From Mycobacterium sp. SMC-8 (GTDB lineage Bacteria; Actinomycetota; Actinomycetes; Mycobacteriales; Mycobacteriaceae): a stretch of DNA of 64,000 bases. This document shows positions 20,229-28,322 of the stretch, in pieces. Where the stretch lies: assembly GCF_025263565.1 (NCBI RefSeq), contig NZ_CP079865.1, positions 5,952,001 to 6,016,000 of the forward strand. Reading direction: 5' to 3'. The notes beneath the pieces were generated by a model. It saw only the letters and a list, made by a program, of their open reading frames with translations, was not told the origin of the DNA and ran no database searches. Every line of letters begins with the position of its first letter. Position 1 is the first letter of the stretch. The position numbers were made by a program, and so were the translations under genes.

Positions 20229-21712
20229 TGGGGGCCACTTCCGTTCAGTCGGGTCGATGATTCGACGGGGGCGGTACGCGCGGTGAAGGTCGCCGGGACG
20301 GCACGGCCGTCGCCGCCGAGGGCGAGCACTTCATCGAAGCCGGCGAGCAGACAGCGGGCGAAGAGGTCGGGCTCGGTGATCGACGCGCGGTCGTACCTGG
20401 CGGTGATCGTGCAGTACCCCGAACGCGACACCAGCACCACCATCATCGCCACACCGGGCAACGGCCCGATACCGTACTGGCGCAACACTTTCGCGCCGGC
20501 GATGAAGGTGTCCCCGGCGTACACCGGCACGTTACTGGCCTGTACGTCGGCATTGACGATCGATCCCGCCATCGACTCCAGAACCGGGTCGGGAAGCAGG
20601 CTGACCACAGGGGCGATCGCGCCGACCAGGTCCAGGGCCCGCTCTTCGCGCTTGCTCGTCACCTGCGACCGGATTTCCTTGATCCGCACCTCGGGGTCGG
20701 CGAGCCCGATGGGCGCCGCGAGGTTGATCCCGGCGAACCGGTTGCCGCCCGCGGGATCGTCCTCGGAGCGCAGGTTGACGGGCACAGCCATCGGCAGTGT
20801 GTCCACCGGAACACCTTTGGCCTCGTGATAGAGCCGCAACGCCCCGCACACGCCGGCCAGGTAGGCGTCGTTGATCGAGCCGCCGGCGGCCTTGGCGGCG
20901 CGGTGCAGGTCGCCGAACTCGATGTCGATCGCCTCGTTACGGGAGGACAGGCTGCGCCGGCGCAGAATCGGCGACGGGTCGGCGACCGGGCCCATGACGC
21001 GGGCCCCCGACATCGCGTAGTCGATAGCGCTGCCCAGCCGCGTCACCGGGTCGCGCACCACGTGCCCGACCGCCTGGACCGCGCCGAACAATGCGCCGCG
21101 GACGCCGCCGACGATGGTGCCGGGCAGTCGGTTCAGGCCGGCGCGCATCAGATCGTTCGGCGACAGGTCGGAGGGGATCGGCAGCGGCGGAGGGCGCTGC
21201 GGCACCGGTTCCCGCTCGAAGTCGTAGAGGTTGGCGAACATCTCGACACCACCGACGCCGTCGGTGACGGCGTGACTCAGGTGGACCATGAGGGCGGCCC
21301 GACCGTTCTCCACCCCTTCGATCAGGGTGGCCGTCCACAGAGGCCGGGAGATGTCCAGCGGCGACTGCACCGCGATCTCGGCGAGGTCCATCACCTGCCG
21401 GATGGTGCCGGGTTCGGGGACACGCACCCGCCGCAGGTGGAAGTCGAGATTGAAGTCGGGGTCGACGACCCAGCGCGGCGCCACCGTCGGCAGCGTCGGG
21501 GTGACGACCTTCTGGCGCAGCCGCAGCACCTTGCGGGACGCGTGCTCGAAGCGGGTGTAGAAGGTGTCCCAGTCGGGGGTCGTGTCGAGCAGCTCGACGG
21601 TCAGGATGCCCGAGCGGGTGCGCGGATTGGCTTCGCCGCGGTGCAGGATCTGGTCGAGCGGACTGAGTTCCTCCGGGAGTCCGGCCGCGTCCAGTTCCGG
21701 CTCATTGCTCAT
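20225..21712 (-). CDS. Wax ester/triacylglycerol synthase-type O-acyltransferase (Rv2484c-like)
   Basis: A 495-residue WS/DGAT protein, which in this family transfers acyl groups from acyl-CoA to diacylglycerol or alcohols. The N-terminus (LSPLDQILHRGE), PLDISRPLWTATLIEGV, the motif region and the C-terminal NVPVYAGDTFIAG and GPLPGVAMMVVLVSRSGYC all fit. The family motif HHxxxDG reads LSHAVTDG here (about residues 145-152), so the first His is Ser while the second His and the Asp remain. The ATG at 21712 is used; a GTG at 21721 is in frame and neither has a clear SD. It leads the plsC-plsB2 operon, which supports a lipid role, but activity is uncertain because of the altered motif. Confidence 0.9.
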   Translation of the reverse strand: MSNEPELDAAGLPEELSPLDQILHRGEANPRTRSGILTVELLDTTPDWDTFYTRFEHASRKVLRLRQKVVTPTLPTVAPRWVVDPDFNLDFHLRRVRVPEPGTIRQVMDLAEIAVQSPLDISRPLWTATLIEGVENGRAALMVHLSHAVTDGVGGVEMFANLYDFEREPVPQRPPPLPIPSDLSPNDLMRAGLNRLPGTIVGGVRGALFGAVQAVGHVVRDPVTRLGSAIDYAMSGARVMGPVADPSPILRRRSLSSRNEAIDIEFGDLHRAAKAAGGSINDAYLAGVCGALRLYHEAKGVPVDTLPMAVPVNLRSEDDPAGGNRFAGINLAAPIGLADPEVRIKEIRSQVTSKREERALDLVGAIAPVVSLLPDPVLESMAGSIVNADVQASNVPVYAGDTFIAGAKVLRQYGIGPLPGVAMMVVLVSRSGYCTITARYDRASITEPDLFARCLLAGFDEVLALGGDGRAVPATFTARTAPVESSTRLNGSGPQ

Positions 21713-21782
21713 GCGCACCACGCTAGTCGGCAGCCGTCTCGCAGGAGGCGGCTTTAGTGGCTGTCACCGCCGACCCGCGCGA

Positions 21783-21788
21783 TACACT
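21783..21788 (+). promoter_or_regulatory. Probable -10 box of tRNA-Arg
   Basis: TACACT lies 10 bases upstream of the first base of the tRNA, which places the transcription start a few bases before the mature 5' end. No good -35 box is visible at 16-18 bases upstream. Confidence 0.4.
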
Positions 21789-21798
21789 GCTCGGCGTT

Positions 21799-21872
21799 GC
21801 CTCCGTAGCTCAGTTGGATAGAGCAAGAGCCTTCTAATCTCTAGGTCGCAGGTTCGATTCCTGCCGGGGGCG
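21799..21872 (+). tRNA. tRNA-Arg (anticodon TCT)
   Basis: This 74-base cloverleaf has acceptor strands GCCTCCG and CGGGGGC, a D arm GCTC...GAGC, an anticodon loop CTTCTAA giving TCT, and a T arm GCAGG-TTCGATT-CCTGC. The last anticodon-stem pair (C with T) is mismatched, but the other pairs are intact. CCA is not encoded. It reads the rare AGA codons. It lies between the core glycerolipid operon and an accessory block. Confidence 0.95.
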
Positions 21873-21957
21873 CAAATTCCTCACCAAGGAACCGAGGCGA
21901 CTGTCGGGCGGCGGGTCGTGCGTGCGGCGGCCCGAATCCTCGAACGGCACCGCCTCG

Positions 21958-22743
21958 CTACCGGTCTGCGGTCTCGATCACGGGCGCGAGGCCGTCGAGC
22001 ACGCGTGCCAGCCCGAACTCGTAGGCGTGCCCGGCGCTGTATGCGCCGGCGTGGGCCCGCCCCGCGGCCGCCCCGACGCGGGAGGCGAGCGGAAACTTCT
22101 CGGCGTCGAACATTCTCGCCAGCAGCGGCTCGGCCCGTTCCCACCACGCCTGGTCGGTCACGCCGCTGTCGGCTCCGGCCCTCTGCGAGTCGATCGCGAT
22201 ACGCGCCACCGACATCACGAAGCCGAGCACGTAGGTCAGCGCCGCATCCATCTCCAGATCGCTGAGCCCGAGGCCGTCGAACGCACCGAGTTCGTGCTCG
22301 TACTTCGCGATGGTGCCCGGCCCGAGCGGCGGGCGGGTGGTCGCCAGCTGCGCCACCCACGGATGCCGGTCGAGCATGTCGCGATTCTCCGCGGCGATGG
22401 CCGAAACCCGCTCACGCCAGGGCAATCCACGCAGATCGGCGCGTGGCATCTGGGCGTGGACACTGTCGAGCATCAGGTCGAGCAGCTCGGCCTTACCGGG
22501 CACGTAGGTGTAAGTCGCCATGGTGGCGATGCCGAGCCGCGTCGCGACCGCGCGCATCGTGACCGCGGCGAGCCCGTCGGCGTCGGCGATCTCGGTCGCG
22601 ACGCCGACCACCGCGTCGACGGTGGTGCGCTGCCGGGGCCCGCGCGGGGTTCGGGCGCCGCCCGGTGTGCGCCACAGCAGTTCCAGCGTCCGCACCGGAT
22701 CGCCCGCGCTGGTCCTGTCGGGGGCCGTTCCGCGCCTGTCCAT
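21958..22743 (-). CDS. TetR-family transcriptional regulator
   Basis: A 261-residue regulator with a helix-turn-helix in AAVTMRAVATRLGIATMATYTYVPGKAELL (about residues 55-85) and a TetR_C-type ligand domain containing LTYVLGFVMSVARIAID and the AWWERAEPLLARMF segment. The ATG at 22743 is preferred; in-frame extension to 22791 would run into the operator palindrome. It is divergent from the NTF2-like gene, with a 29-base palindrome between them, so it most likely represses itself and that gene. The ligand is unknown. Confidence 0.88.
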   Translation of the reverse strand: MDRRGTAPDRTSAGDPVRTLELLWRTPGGARTPRGPRQRTTVDAVVGVATEIADADGLAAVTMRAVATRLGIATMATYTYVPGKAELLDLMLDSVHAQMPRADLRGLPWRERVSAIAAENRDMLDRHPWVAQLATTRPPLGPGTIAKYEHELGAFDGLGLSDLEMDAALTYVLGFVMSVARIAIDSQRAGADSGVTDQAWWERAEPLLARMFDAEKFPLASRVGAAAGRAHAGAYSAGHAYEFGLARVLDGLAPVIETADR

Positions 22744-22783
22744 CCGGCTGATCGTAACGGCCGGTCCATACCGCGCAAGAATC

Positions 22784-22812
22784 CCGTACACTGTACGTCG
22801 TACACGGTACGG
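22784..22812. promoter_or_regulatory. Candidate TetR operator (29-base palindrome)
   Basis: The sequence from CCGTAC (22784) to GTACGG (22812) is palindromic around 22798, with 24 of 29 positions symmetric. It contains the word GTAC four times. It lies in the 79-base gap between the divergent TetR and NTF2-like genes and overlaps where both promoters should be. Confidence 0.65.
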
Positions 22813-22822
22813 AGAAGAGAGG

Positions 22823-23236
22823 ATGTTCCATATGACAGCTGAGGGTGGTTACGCCCCGTCACCCGCCGATGTCGAGGACGTCCTGGCGTGGTTCGCGCGC
22901 TACGACGCGCTGGCGGTGGCCAAGGACATCGAGGGGATGGCCGATCAGGCGATGTTTCCGCTCAACGAGGTCACCGACGGACGGGCCGAGTCCTGCGACC
23001 GTGACCGGTTCGTCGCGCAGATGACACAGGAACTCGGCGGCGCCGGGGATGTCTTTATGGAGTCGGTGCGGACCCCGCACTTCATCAACGAGAACCTGGT
23101 CTTCGTGATTACCGACGCCACGATCACCGTGGACGGGCACAGCCAGCAGGTCCGGTACGGCGACCTTCTGGTCCGATCCCGCAGCGACGGTTGGAAGTTC
23201 CAGACCATGGTTCAGGGCGGCTGGGGCGACTCCTAG
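22823..23236 (+). CDS. NTF2/SnoaL-like protein under divergent TetR
   Basis: A 137-residue single-domain protein with an NTF2-like alpha+beta-barrel pattern: an N-terminal helix ADVEDVLAWFARYDALAVAKD, then MADQAMFPLNEV, and C-terminal strands ending GDLLVRSRSDGWKFQTMVQG. Family members include small isomerases, dehydratases and ligand-binding proteins; no catalytic residue set is clear enough to choose. Start at ATG 22823 with GGAG eight bases upstream; ATG 22832 is an alternative. Control by the divergent TetR is inferred from the palindrome between them. Confidence 0.75.
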   Translation: MFHMTAEGGYAPSPADVEDVLAWFARYDALAVAKDIEGMADQAMFPLNEVTDGRAESCDRDRFVAQMTQELGGAGDVFMESVRTPHFINENLVFVITDATITVDGHSQQVRYGDLLVRSRSDGWKFQTMVQGGWGDS

Positions 23237-23523
23237 CCGGGCCCACCGTCCTGGTCTTCGACGGCATAGAAAATCGCAGCGACGCCCGGTCGAACTTCGC
23301 GAGACGCCTCACCCAGCTCGGCTACCAGGCCAATCGCCGTGGCGACGTTCGCTGACGACGCGTCGCGGGGTGTGCTTTTCAGCGAATCCGCATCCCGCCG
23401 TGCGTGGACATCGCTGGGAGTCTTCCTCGACGAGCATTTCGCCGCGATACCCCAGCGCGCCGACGGGAAGCAGTCGCGCAATACGCTGCGGCGGGATACC
23501 GTGTCGCGGGGAGGGGCCAAGGT

Positions 23524-24966
23524 ATGGGCAAATTTCGGAGTAAGGCCGCCACGACCGCGGCCGGCGCTGCGGCGATCGGCATGGCAGTCACCGTCGGCGG
23601 GGTCGCCGCCACCCATCCGGCGTCGATCTCGGCGCCGCTTGTCGATCTGAGCGCGCTGATCGTCGTCGGGAGTTCCACTCATCCCGACCCAACCGGCAAC
23701 GAGGACTTCTTCGGCGGCAAGTTCAACCAGGCCCCCTACAACTCCGGCGGGCAGCCGGGCGCGGATCTCGTCGGCGTCGATTTCCGGGGCGGGGTCGGCG
23801 CGATCGACGCAGCGCTGCAAGCCAATTCCGGTGAGGACAACGCCGTGCTGTCCTCCGGCTGGGGTGCCGCCAACGTGAGCCTGCTGTTGAACCGGCTCGA
23901 CCGCAGCGCCGACCCGGCGTTGCCGAAGACGGTGTTAATCCTGGACAACAACGTATCCCGCCCCGACGGAGGGTTCGGTACCCGCTATCCGCTGTTCGCG
24001 TTGATCGGGGTGAACCCGTTCCCGTCGCGGACGGACACCACCGCTGCTGCCGTGGTCGACATCGCCTACCAGTACAACTACAACTCCAACGCGCCCGCGG
24101 ACCTGTTCAATCTGGTGGCGCACGTGAACTCTCTGGTGGCGTATCTGTACGGGTACCGGGAGCAGTCCGAGATCGACCTGCCCGTCGACGTCGACGGCCG
24201 GCCGGCCGTGTCGTGCGGGGGGGCGAACACGTGCGCGGTGCTCACCCGTGGTGAGGCCGTGCCGTGCGAGAACGCCCGGTGTGCCCCGCCCGTGGGCGAT
24301 CGGGTGGTCGCGTACCTGACGACCCGAGGCAACACCACCTACGTCACGTACACCACCGACGAGCTTCCGCTGGCGCGGTTGATCCGCGATGTTCTCGGTG
24401 ATGCCGTCGCCGATGTGTCCGCCCCGCTGCTCAAAGTCATCGTGGACTCGGCCTATTACGACGGCAACCCGATGCCGTCGGATCCGAGCCGCTACCGGCC
24501 CGCCCGGCTGATGCCGTCGCTGGGCGAGATCGTCAGCGCGGCGGCTAAGGTGCCCGGCGCCATCCGTGAAGGCCTAGACACGTTGTCCGACAACGATTCT
24601 GGGCACGCCCCGCAGGAATCCCCCACCGGCCGGGAGGTCCGTGCCTCCGGGGTCTCCGACGGCGATCCAGTCGATCACGAGACGCCGGCTGTGGACGAAG
24701 ACCCCACCTTTGCGGTCTACGAGGGCACCCCTGCCGAACCCGCCTCCAAGGACGCCGACCCGGAGATCCTGCAGCACGACGAGCAGAGCATCGAGGACGA
24801 TGCCGTGCCCGTCACCGGAGCCGGATCCGACCCGGAAACCGCGTCCGATTCCATCATCGAAGCCGAGTCCGTCACCGAATCCGGAGAAGCTGCGAGGCCC
24901 GACACCGAGGCGACGACCGGTGCGGCCGACAAGACCGACACAGCCGGCGGGGGTTCCACCGCGTAG
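23524..24966 (+). CDS. Secreted PE-PPE-domain protein with acidic tail
   Basis: A 480-residue exported protein. Residues 1-30 are a basic N-terminus plus hydrophobic Ala/Gly segment, fitting a signal peptide or anchor. Residues about 45-340 match the PE-PPE (alpha/beta hydrolase) domain: SALIVVGSSTHPDPTGNEDF, YNSGGQPGADLVGVD and LDNNVSRPDGGFGTRYPLFA. The nucleophile elbow, usually GYSQG, reads SSGWGAA (110-116), placing Gly where the catalytic Ser is expected. Residues about 360-480 are an acidic, Thr/Ser/Pro-rich low-complexity tail. The ATG at 23524 has a GGAGGGG-type SD; the 40-residue upstream extension is not credible. No PE or PPE N-terminal domain precedes it. It may be a non-catalytic binding protein. 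Confidence 0.8.
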   Translation: MGKFRSKAATTAAGAAAIGMAVTVGGVAATHPASISAPLVDLSALIVVGSSTHPDPTGNEDFFGGKFNQAPYNSGGQPGADLVGVDFRGGVGAIDAALQANSGEDNAVLSSGWGAANVSLLLNRLDRSADPALPKTVLILDNNVSRPDGGFGTRYPLFALIGVNPFPSRTDTTAAAVVDIAYQYNYNSNAPADLFNLVAHVNSLVAYLYGYREQSEIDLPVDVDGRPAVSCGGANTCAVLTRGEAVPCENARCAPPVGDRVVAYLTTRGNTTYVTYTTDELPLARLIRDVLGDAVADVSAPLLKVIVDSAYYDGNPMPSDPSRYRPARLMPSLGEIVSAAAKVPGAIREGLDTLSDNDSGHAPQESPTGREVRASGVSDGDPVDHETPAVDEDPTFAVYEGTPAEPASKDADPEILQHDEQSIEDDAVPVTGAGSDPETASDSIIEAESVTESGEAARPDTEATTGAADKTDTAGGGSTA

Positions 24967-25382
24967 GCCGAGGCATCGGCAGAATCGGACCGTACGGGCG
25001 TGTGAACAAGTCAGCAGCGGGCCAGAGGCACCCGTAGCCGAGGCTTCCAAAGGCTGCGGGTGGTCTGCGGCACTCGCCGTCATGACGAAAATGGAGAACG
25101 TGGGCGTGATCTGTACCTCGAGATGGACTTCAAATCCGGCCGGCTGAAACGGCGCGCACCATTTGCCCGTTGACCCCAAACGAAAACGACCCCGCATGTG
25201 CGCCCGCTCGACCACAATAGGTGGAACAACACTTCGGCATATCCACCAGCACTCCGGCTTTGACTCAGAGTGTCCAATATCTGTAAGCCATTGTTTGCAA
25301 TGGACTCGCTCACCCTCATCGAAGAGAACGCAGATTCGGGTGCTGGCAGATTCGGCCTTATGAAGCCATATGAAAGATGGTT
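24967..25382. other. Intergenic stretch before the IS3 element
   Basis: This 416-base region has visibly lower GC than its neighbours. It contains a small perfect hairpin (CCATTG TTTG CAATGG, 25288-25303). Short ORFs exist in several frames, but none has an SD, family resemblance or sensible composition. It may be remnant sequence that received the IS3 element at 25383. Confidence 0.4.
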
Positions 25383-25415
25383 TACTGATCCACCCCGGCA
25401 TGTCGGGAGGTTCTC

Positions 25416-25724
25416 TTATCTGAGTGCCTCCTCGGTATGAGGGTGCCGTTGGCGATGGTAATAGAGGGCTTCGGCCCGGTCCGGAGTCAGGTCCTGGCAG
25501 TAGCCATTCGGTCGCTGCCGGTTGTAGAAAGCCACCCATTCGGCGGTTGCCAGCGAGAGGTCGGCGGCACCGGGATACGGCGGCTGGTGGTCGATGAGTT
25601 CGGTCTTGTAGCTGCTGTTCACCGATTCGGCCAAGGCGTTGTCGAAGCTATCGCCCACCGATCCGACTGAGGGCAGGATCCCTTCAGCGGCCAAGTGTTC
25701 AGTGAACGCTACCGCCGTATATTG
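25416..25724 (-). pseudogene. IS3 OrfB transposase, C-terminal fragment
   Basis: This fragment encodes YTAVAFTEHLAAEGILPSVG, then SVGDSFDNALAESVNS and TAEWVAFYNRQRPNGY, the last third of an IS3-group integrase core, including the Glu end of the DDE triad (in DNALAES). It reads in frame with the N-terminal fragment once the IS30 copy at 25725-27203 and one CAA are removed. An apparent ORF running from 25784 is a chance fusion with the IS30 end. Confidence 0.9.
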
Positions 25725-27203
25725 GGCGGGTTCAATCGGTCGTTGCAACACCGGGTTGTTGGAGTGAGTGTAGCTGTTGGGCAAAGACTTCGGCGGGAGT
25801 CTTCCAGCCGAGGACCTTTCGGGGTCGGTTGTTGAGCGTCAGTGCGACCGCTTCGAGGTCTTGAGCCGACCATCGAGATAAGTCGGTGCCTTTCGGAAAG
25901 TACTGACGCAGAACGCCATTGGTGTTCTCGTTAGTAGGCCGCTGCCATGGCGAGTGCGGGTCGGCGAAAAACACCTTCGTTCCGGTGTCGAAGGTGAACT
26001 GGGCGTGCGCGGCCAACTCTTTGCCGCGGTCCCATGTCAACGTCTGACGCAGCTGCTTGGGTAGCTGTGCCAGTGAGGCGATCAGGGCAGCGTTCATCGC
26101 CTCGGCGCCGTAGCCGCTGAGCGCCGGCCCGTTCTTCACCGGCGGCGCCAGACCCCACCCCTCGAGGCGGGGAAGGTGAACCAGCATCACCGAGCGGCTC
26201 TTGCGTTCCACCACGGTGGCAATCGCCGACCGGCCCGCACCGATGATCAAATCACCCTCCCAATGCCCAGGAACTGCGCGATCGGCGGCTTCGGCAGGGC
26301 GTTTGCTGATCACGACGTCCGCGGTGACATGTCCCTGCGGTTTGTTCTGTGTCCTGGCCCGCGGGACCCGCAGCGCACGACCGGTCCGCAGGCACGCGAC
26401 CAATTCCCGTTTGAGCGCCCCACGCCCCTCGATGAACAAGGACTGATAGATCGCCTCATGGCTGATGCGCATGGACTCATCATCGGGGAAATCCAGCGGT
26501 AAGCGGTGGGCAATCTGTTCCGGGCTCCATGCTGTCGACCACCGTCGGTCTTGTCGGTGCGGCTTGTTGCGGCCGTTCCAGGCCTTGGTCTGCGGACCTG
26601 CGACGGCGGTGCCGTCGGGTCCGCGGACACTGCCATCGAGCCGCTGCTGCACGTACTCACGCAGCTGCGGGTTGACTGCCAGTTTCGCGGGTTTCGGGCG
26701 CTTTGCTGCTTGCTGGGCCTTCCACTGCGCCACCCCTGCGCGGTACACCTGCGTGCCGCTGCGGGTGGCTGCGTTGCGCCGCAGTTCCCGCGAAACTGTC
26801 GAGGGGTCACGCTTGATCTCGCGGGCGATCTCACGCACCCCGGCGCCCTGGGCGCGTAGCAGTGCGATCTCCTCCCGCTCGGCGAACGACAGATACCGGC
26901 CCGTGGGCTCATCCAGACTGATCGGCGTCATGCCGCCAGCGTGGTGGAACCACCTGGTCGCCACCGGTGTCGACACGCCGACCTCTGCGGCTGCGTCGTC
27001 GGTGGAGACACCCTGGGCGATCAGCCGCCAAAACTGACGCTGCACCGACCGCGACGGGTCCGGGCGCCCTGGTGAGCGCATCGCAGGCCGCAACGCACGG
27101 TCAGCCGCCCACTGCCGTCGCCTACCAACCGATTCCGCGTCCTTACGCTTGGCCACACCACACCTCCGTGATCAAGGTGTTGCGACGACCAGTTGAATCC
27201 GCC
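25725..27203 (-). mobile_element. IS30-family insertion sequence, intact, inside IS3
   Basis: A 1479-base element. Its terminal inverted repeats are 28 bases with 24 matches: GGCGGGTTCAATCGGTCGTT at 25725 and the complement of GGCGGATTCAACTGGTCGTC ending at 27203. The 3-base target duplication (CAA on the minus strand) is at 25722-25724 and 27204-27206, the size expected for IS30. The duplication falls exactly on the Gln codon of HSDAGSQ in IS3 OrfB. The transposase gene is complete, so this copy could be active. Confidence 0.93.
25732..27156 (-). CDS. IS30-family transposase
   Basis: A 474-residue DDE transposase. The N-terminal half has an HTH region (DDAAAEVGVSTPVATRWFHH) and the IS30 HTH_38 segment YLSFAEREEIALLRAQGAGV followed by IKRDPSTVSRELRRN. 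The integrase core follows: VPGHWEGDLIIGAGRSAIAT (first Asp), TLTWDRGKELAAHAQ (second Asp), and SPWQRPTNENTNGVLRQYFP (Glu). The GTG start at 27156 has GGAGG six bases upstream. Full length, no frameshift. The stop is eight bases from the element end. Confidence 0.95.
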   Translation of the reverse strand: MAKRKDAESVGRRRQWAADRALRPAMRSPGRPDPSRSVQRQFWRLIAQGVSTDDAAAEVGVSTPVATRWFHHAGGMTPISLDEPTGRYLSFAEREEIALLRAQGAGVREIAREIKRDPSTVSRELRRNAATRSGTQVYRAGVAQWKAQQAAKRPKPAKLAVNPQLREYVQQRLDGSVRGPDGTAVAGPQTKAWNGRNKPHRQDRRWSTAWSPEQIAHRLPLDFPDDESMRISHEAIYQSLFIEGRGALKRELVACLRTGRALRVPRARTQNKPQGHVTADVVISKRPAEAADRAVPGHWEGDLIIGAGRSAIATVVERKSRSVMLVHLPRLEGWGLAPPVKNGPALSGYGAEAMNAALIASLAQLPKQLRQTLTWDRGKELAAHAQFTFDTGTKVFFADPHSPWQRPTNENTNGVLRQYFPKGTDLSRWSAQDLEAVALTLNNRPRKVLGWKTPAEVFAQQLHSLQQPGVATTD

Positions 27204-27892
27204 TTGAGAGCCCGCATCGCTGTGATGGATCAGATCATCCAAAAATGTTGCACCAGAACGCTTCCTGGTATCTATGGCGTGGTTGATCGCATCGGTCACC
27301 AGCTTCTGGGTCATCTCGGTGGCCACCTTCCAGCCTACGATCTTGCGGGCGTAGACGTCGGTCACGAACGCTGTGTAGGCCCAGCCGGCACGGGTCCGGC
27401 AGTACGTGAAATCGGCCACCCACAAACGGTCCGGCGCGCCGGCGACGAAATGCCGCGCGACCCGATCCGGAGCTCGCGTTGCTGCCGGATCAGCAATGGT
27501 GGTGCGCACCCGGCGGCGCTTGCACGCACCCCGCCAACCCATCTCCCGCATGACCCGCTCCACAACACACCGTGAGACATCGAGTCCGTTGGTACGCAAC
27601 ACAATCCACGTCTTACGGGCACCCAGAACCGCGAACAGCTTGTTGGATCGGCGCAGCCGCCAGATGGCGTCGATCACCTGCGCATCAGTCCAGTCCGCCT
27701 TCGAGGGGCCACGGCGGGCGCGGTGGGCGTAATACGTCGACGGGGCGATCACGACGCCGAACTCCGAGAGCACGGCGCACATCGACTCGACACCCCACTT
27801 GAGACCATCAGCGCCCACACGCATGTGCTGGTGGGCGCTGATGAACTCCACGACTACTGAGACGGCCGGTCGAGCTCGGCAGCGAAGAAAAC
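27204..27892 (-). pseudogene. IS3 OrfB transposase, N-terminal fragment
   Basis: This part of OrfB runs from the -1 frameshift window (GGTTTTC, about 27887-27893) through VVVEFISAHQHMRVGADGLK, FGVVIAPSTYYAHRARRGPS, the rve core RLWVADFTYCRTRAGWAYTA (first Asp) and DDLIHHSDAGSQ (second Asp), where the IS30 copy begins. Beyond that point the frame continues a few codons into IS30 sequence. There is no independent strong start, as usual for OrfB made by frameshifting from OrfA. Confidence 0.88.
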
Positions 27893-28180
27893 CGACGCCG
27901 CCTTCAAAATCGCGTTGGCCCGCTTGAGTTCGGCGTTCTCCCGGCGCAGCTTGCGCAGGACCTCGGATTCCTCGCTGGTCTGCCCAGCCCGATCTCCGGC
28001 GTCGATCTCGGCCTGGCGGACCCATTTGCGCACCGTCTCGGCGGTACCGACGCCCAGCAGATCAGCAACCCGGCCCATCGCCTCCCACTCCGAGACCGTG
28101 TCGCTGCGCAGATCGGCCACCATCTGCACCGCTCGCGCCTTCAGCTCGTCTGGATACCGCTTCGATGACTTCGTTCCCAC
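27854..28180 (-). CDS. IS3-family OrfA (HTH protein)
   Basis: A 108-residue HTH_Tnp_1 protein: KRYPDELKARAVQMVADLRS, GVGTAETVRKWVRQAEIDAG, then a leucine-zipper-like coiled coil (ESEVLRKLRRENAELKRANA). In IS3 elements OrfA binds the terminal repeats and its C-terminus joins OrfB by -1 frameshifting in the overlap, here near the GGTTTTC. OrfA itself is intact, but its partner OrfB is split. Confidence 0.92.
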   Translation of the reverse strand: MGTKSSKRYPDELKARAVQMVADLRSDTVSEWEAMGRVADLLGVGTAETVRKWVRQAEIDAGDRAGQTSEESEVLRKLRRENAELKRANAILKAASVFFAAELDRPSQ

Positions 28181-28322
28181 GTGCCCATCCTTCCCAACAG
28201 AAGAACTCTCCGGACACGCCGGGGCGGATCATACACCAATATTGTTGATGCGATTTCGCGGTGCCAAGAGAGTCGCCGAACATGCCCGGGGAAAGATGTT
28301 GATACCCCCGGGGTTGCGATGA

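Larger units (their letters stand above)
25386..28233 (-). mobile_element. IS3-family element interrupted by IS30-family element
   Basis: Ends TGATCCACCCCGGCATGTC at 25386 and the complement of TGATCCGCCCCGGCGTGTC ending at 28233 form the terminal inverted repeats. The target duplication TAC is at 25383-25385 and 28234-28236. Without the internal 1479-base IS30 copy and its 3-base duplication, the element is 1366 bases, normal for IS3. It encodes OrfA and an OrfB that would be made by -1 frameshifting, but OrfB is split, so the IS3 is inactive. Confidence 0.9.

Noticed and set aside
24574..25539. 321-codon minus-strand frame overlapping the PE-PPE tail and IS3 end
   Set aside because: It runs across the IS3 boundary at 25386, has Gly/Arg-rich antisense composition over the PE-PPE tail, and has no SD.
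25416..25784. 122-codon ORF read as one transposase gene
   Set aside because: Its first 20 codons are the IS30 terminal repeat; the rest is the split end of IS3 OrfB, so it is a fragment.
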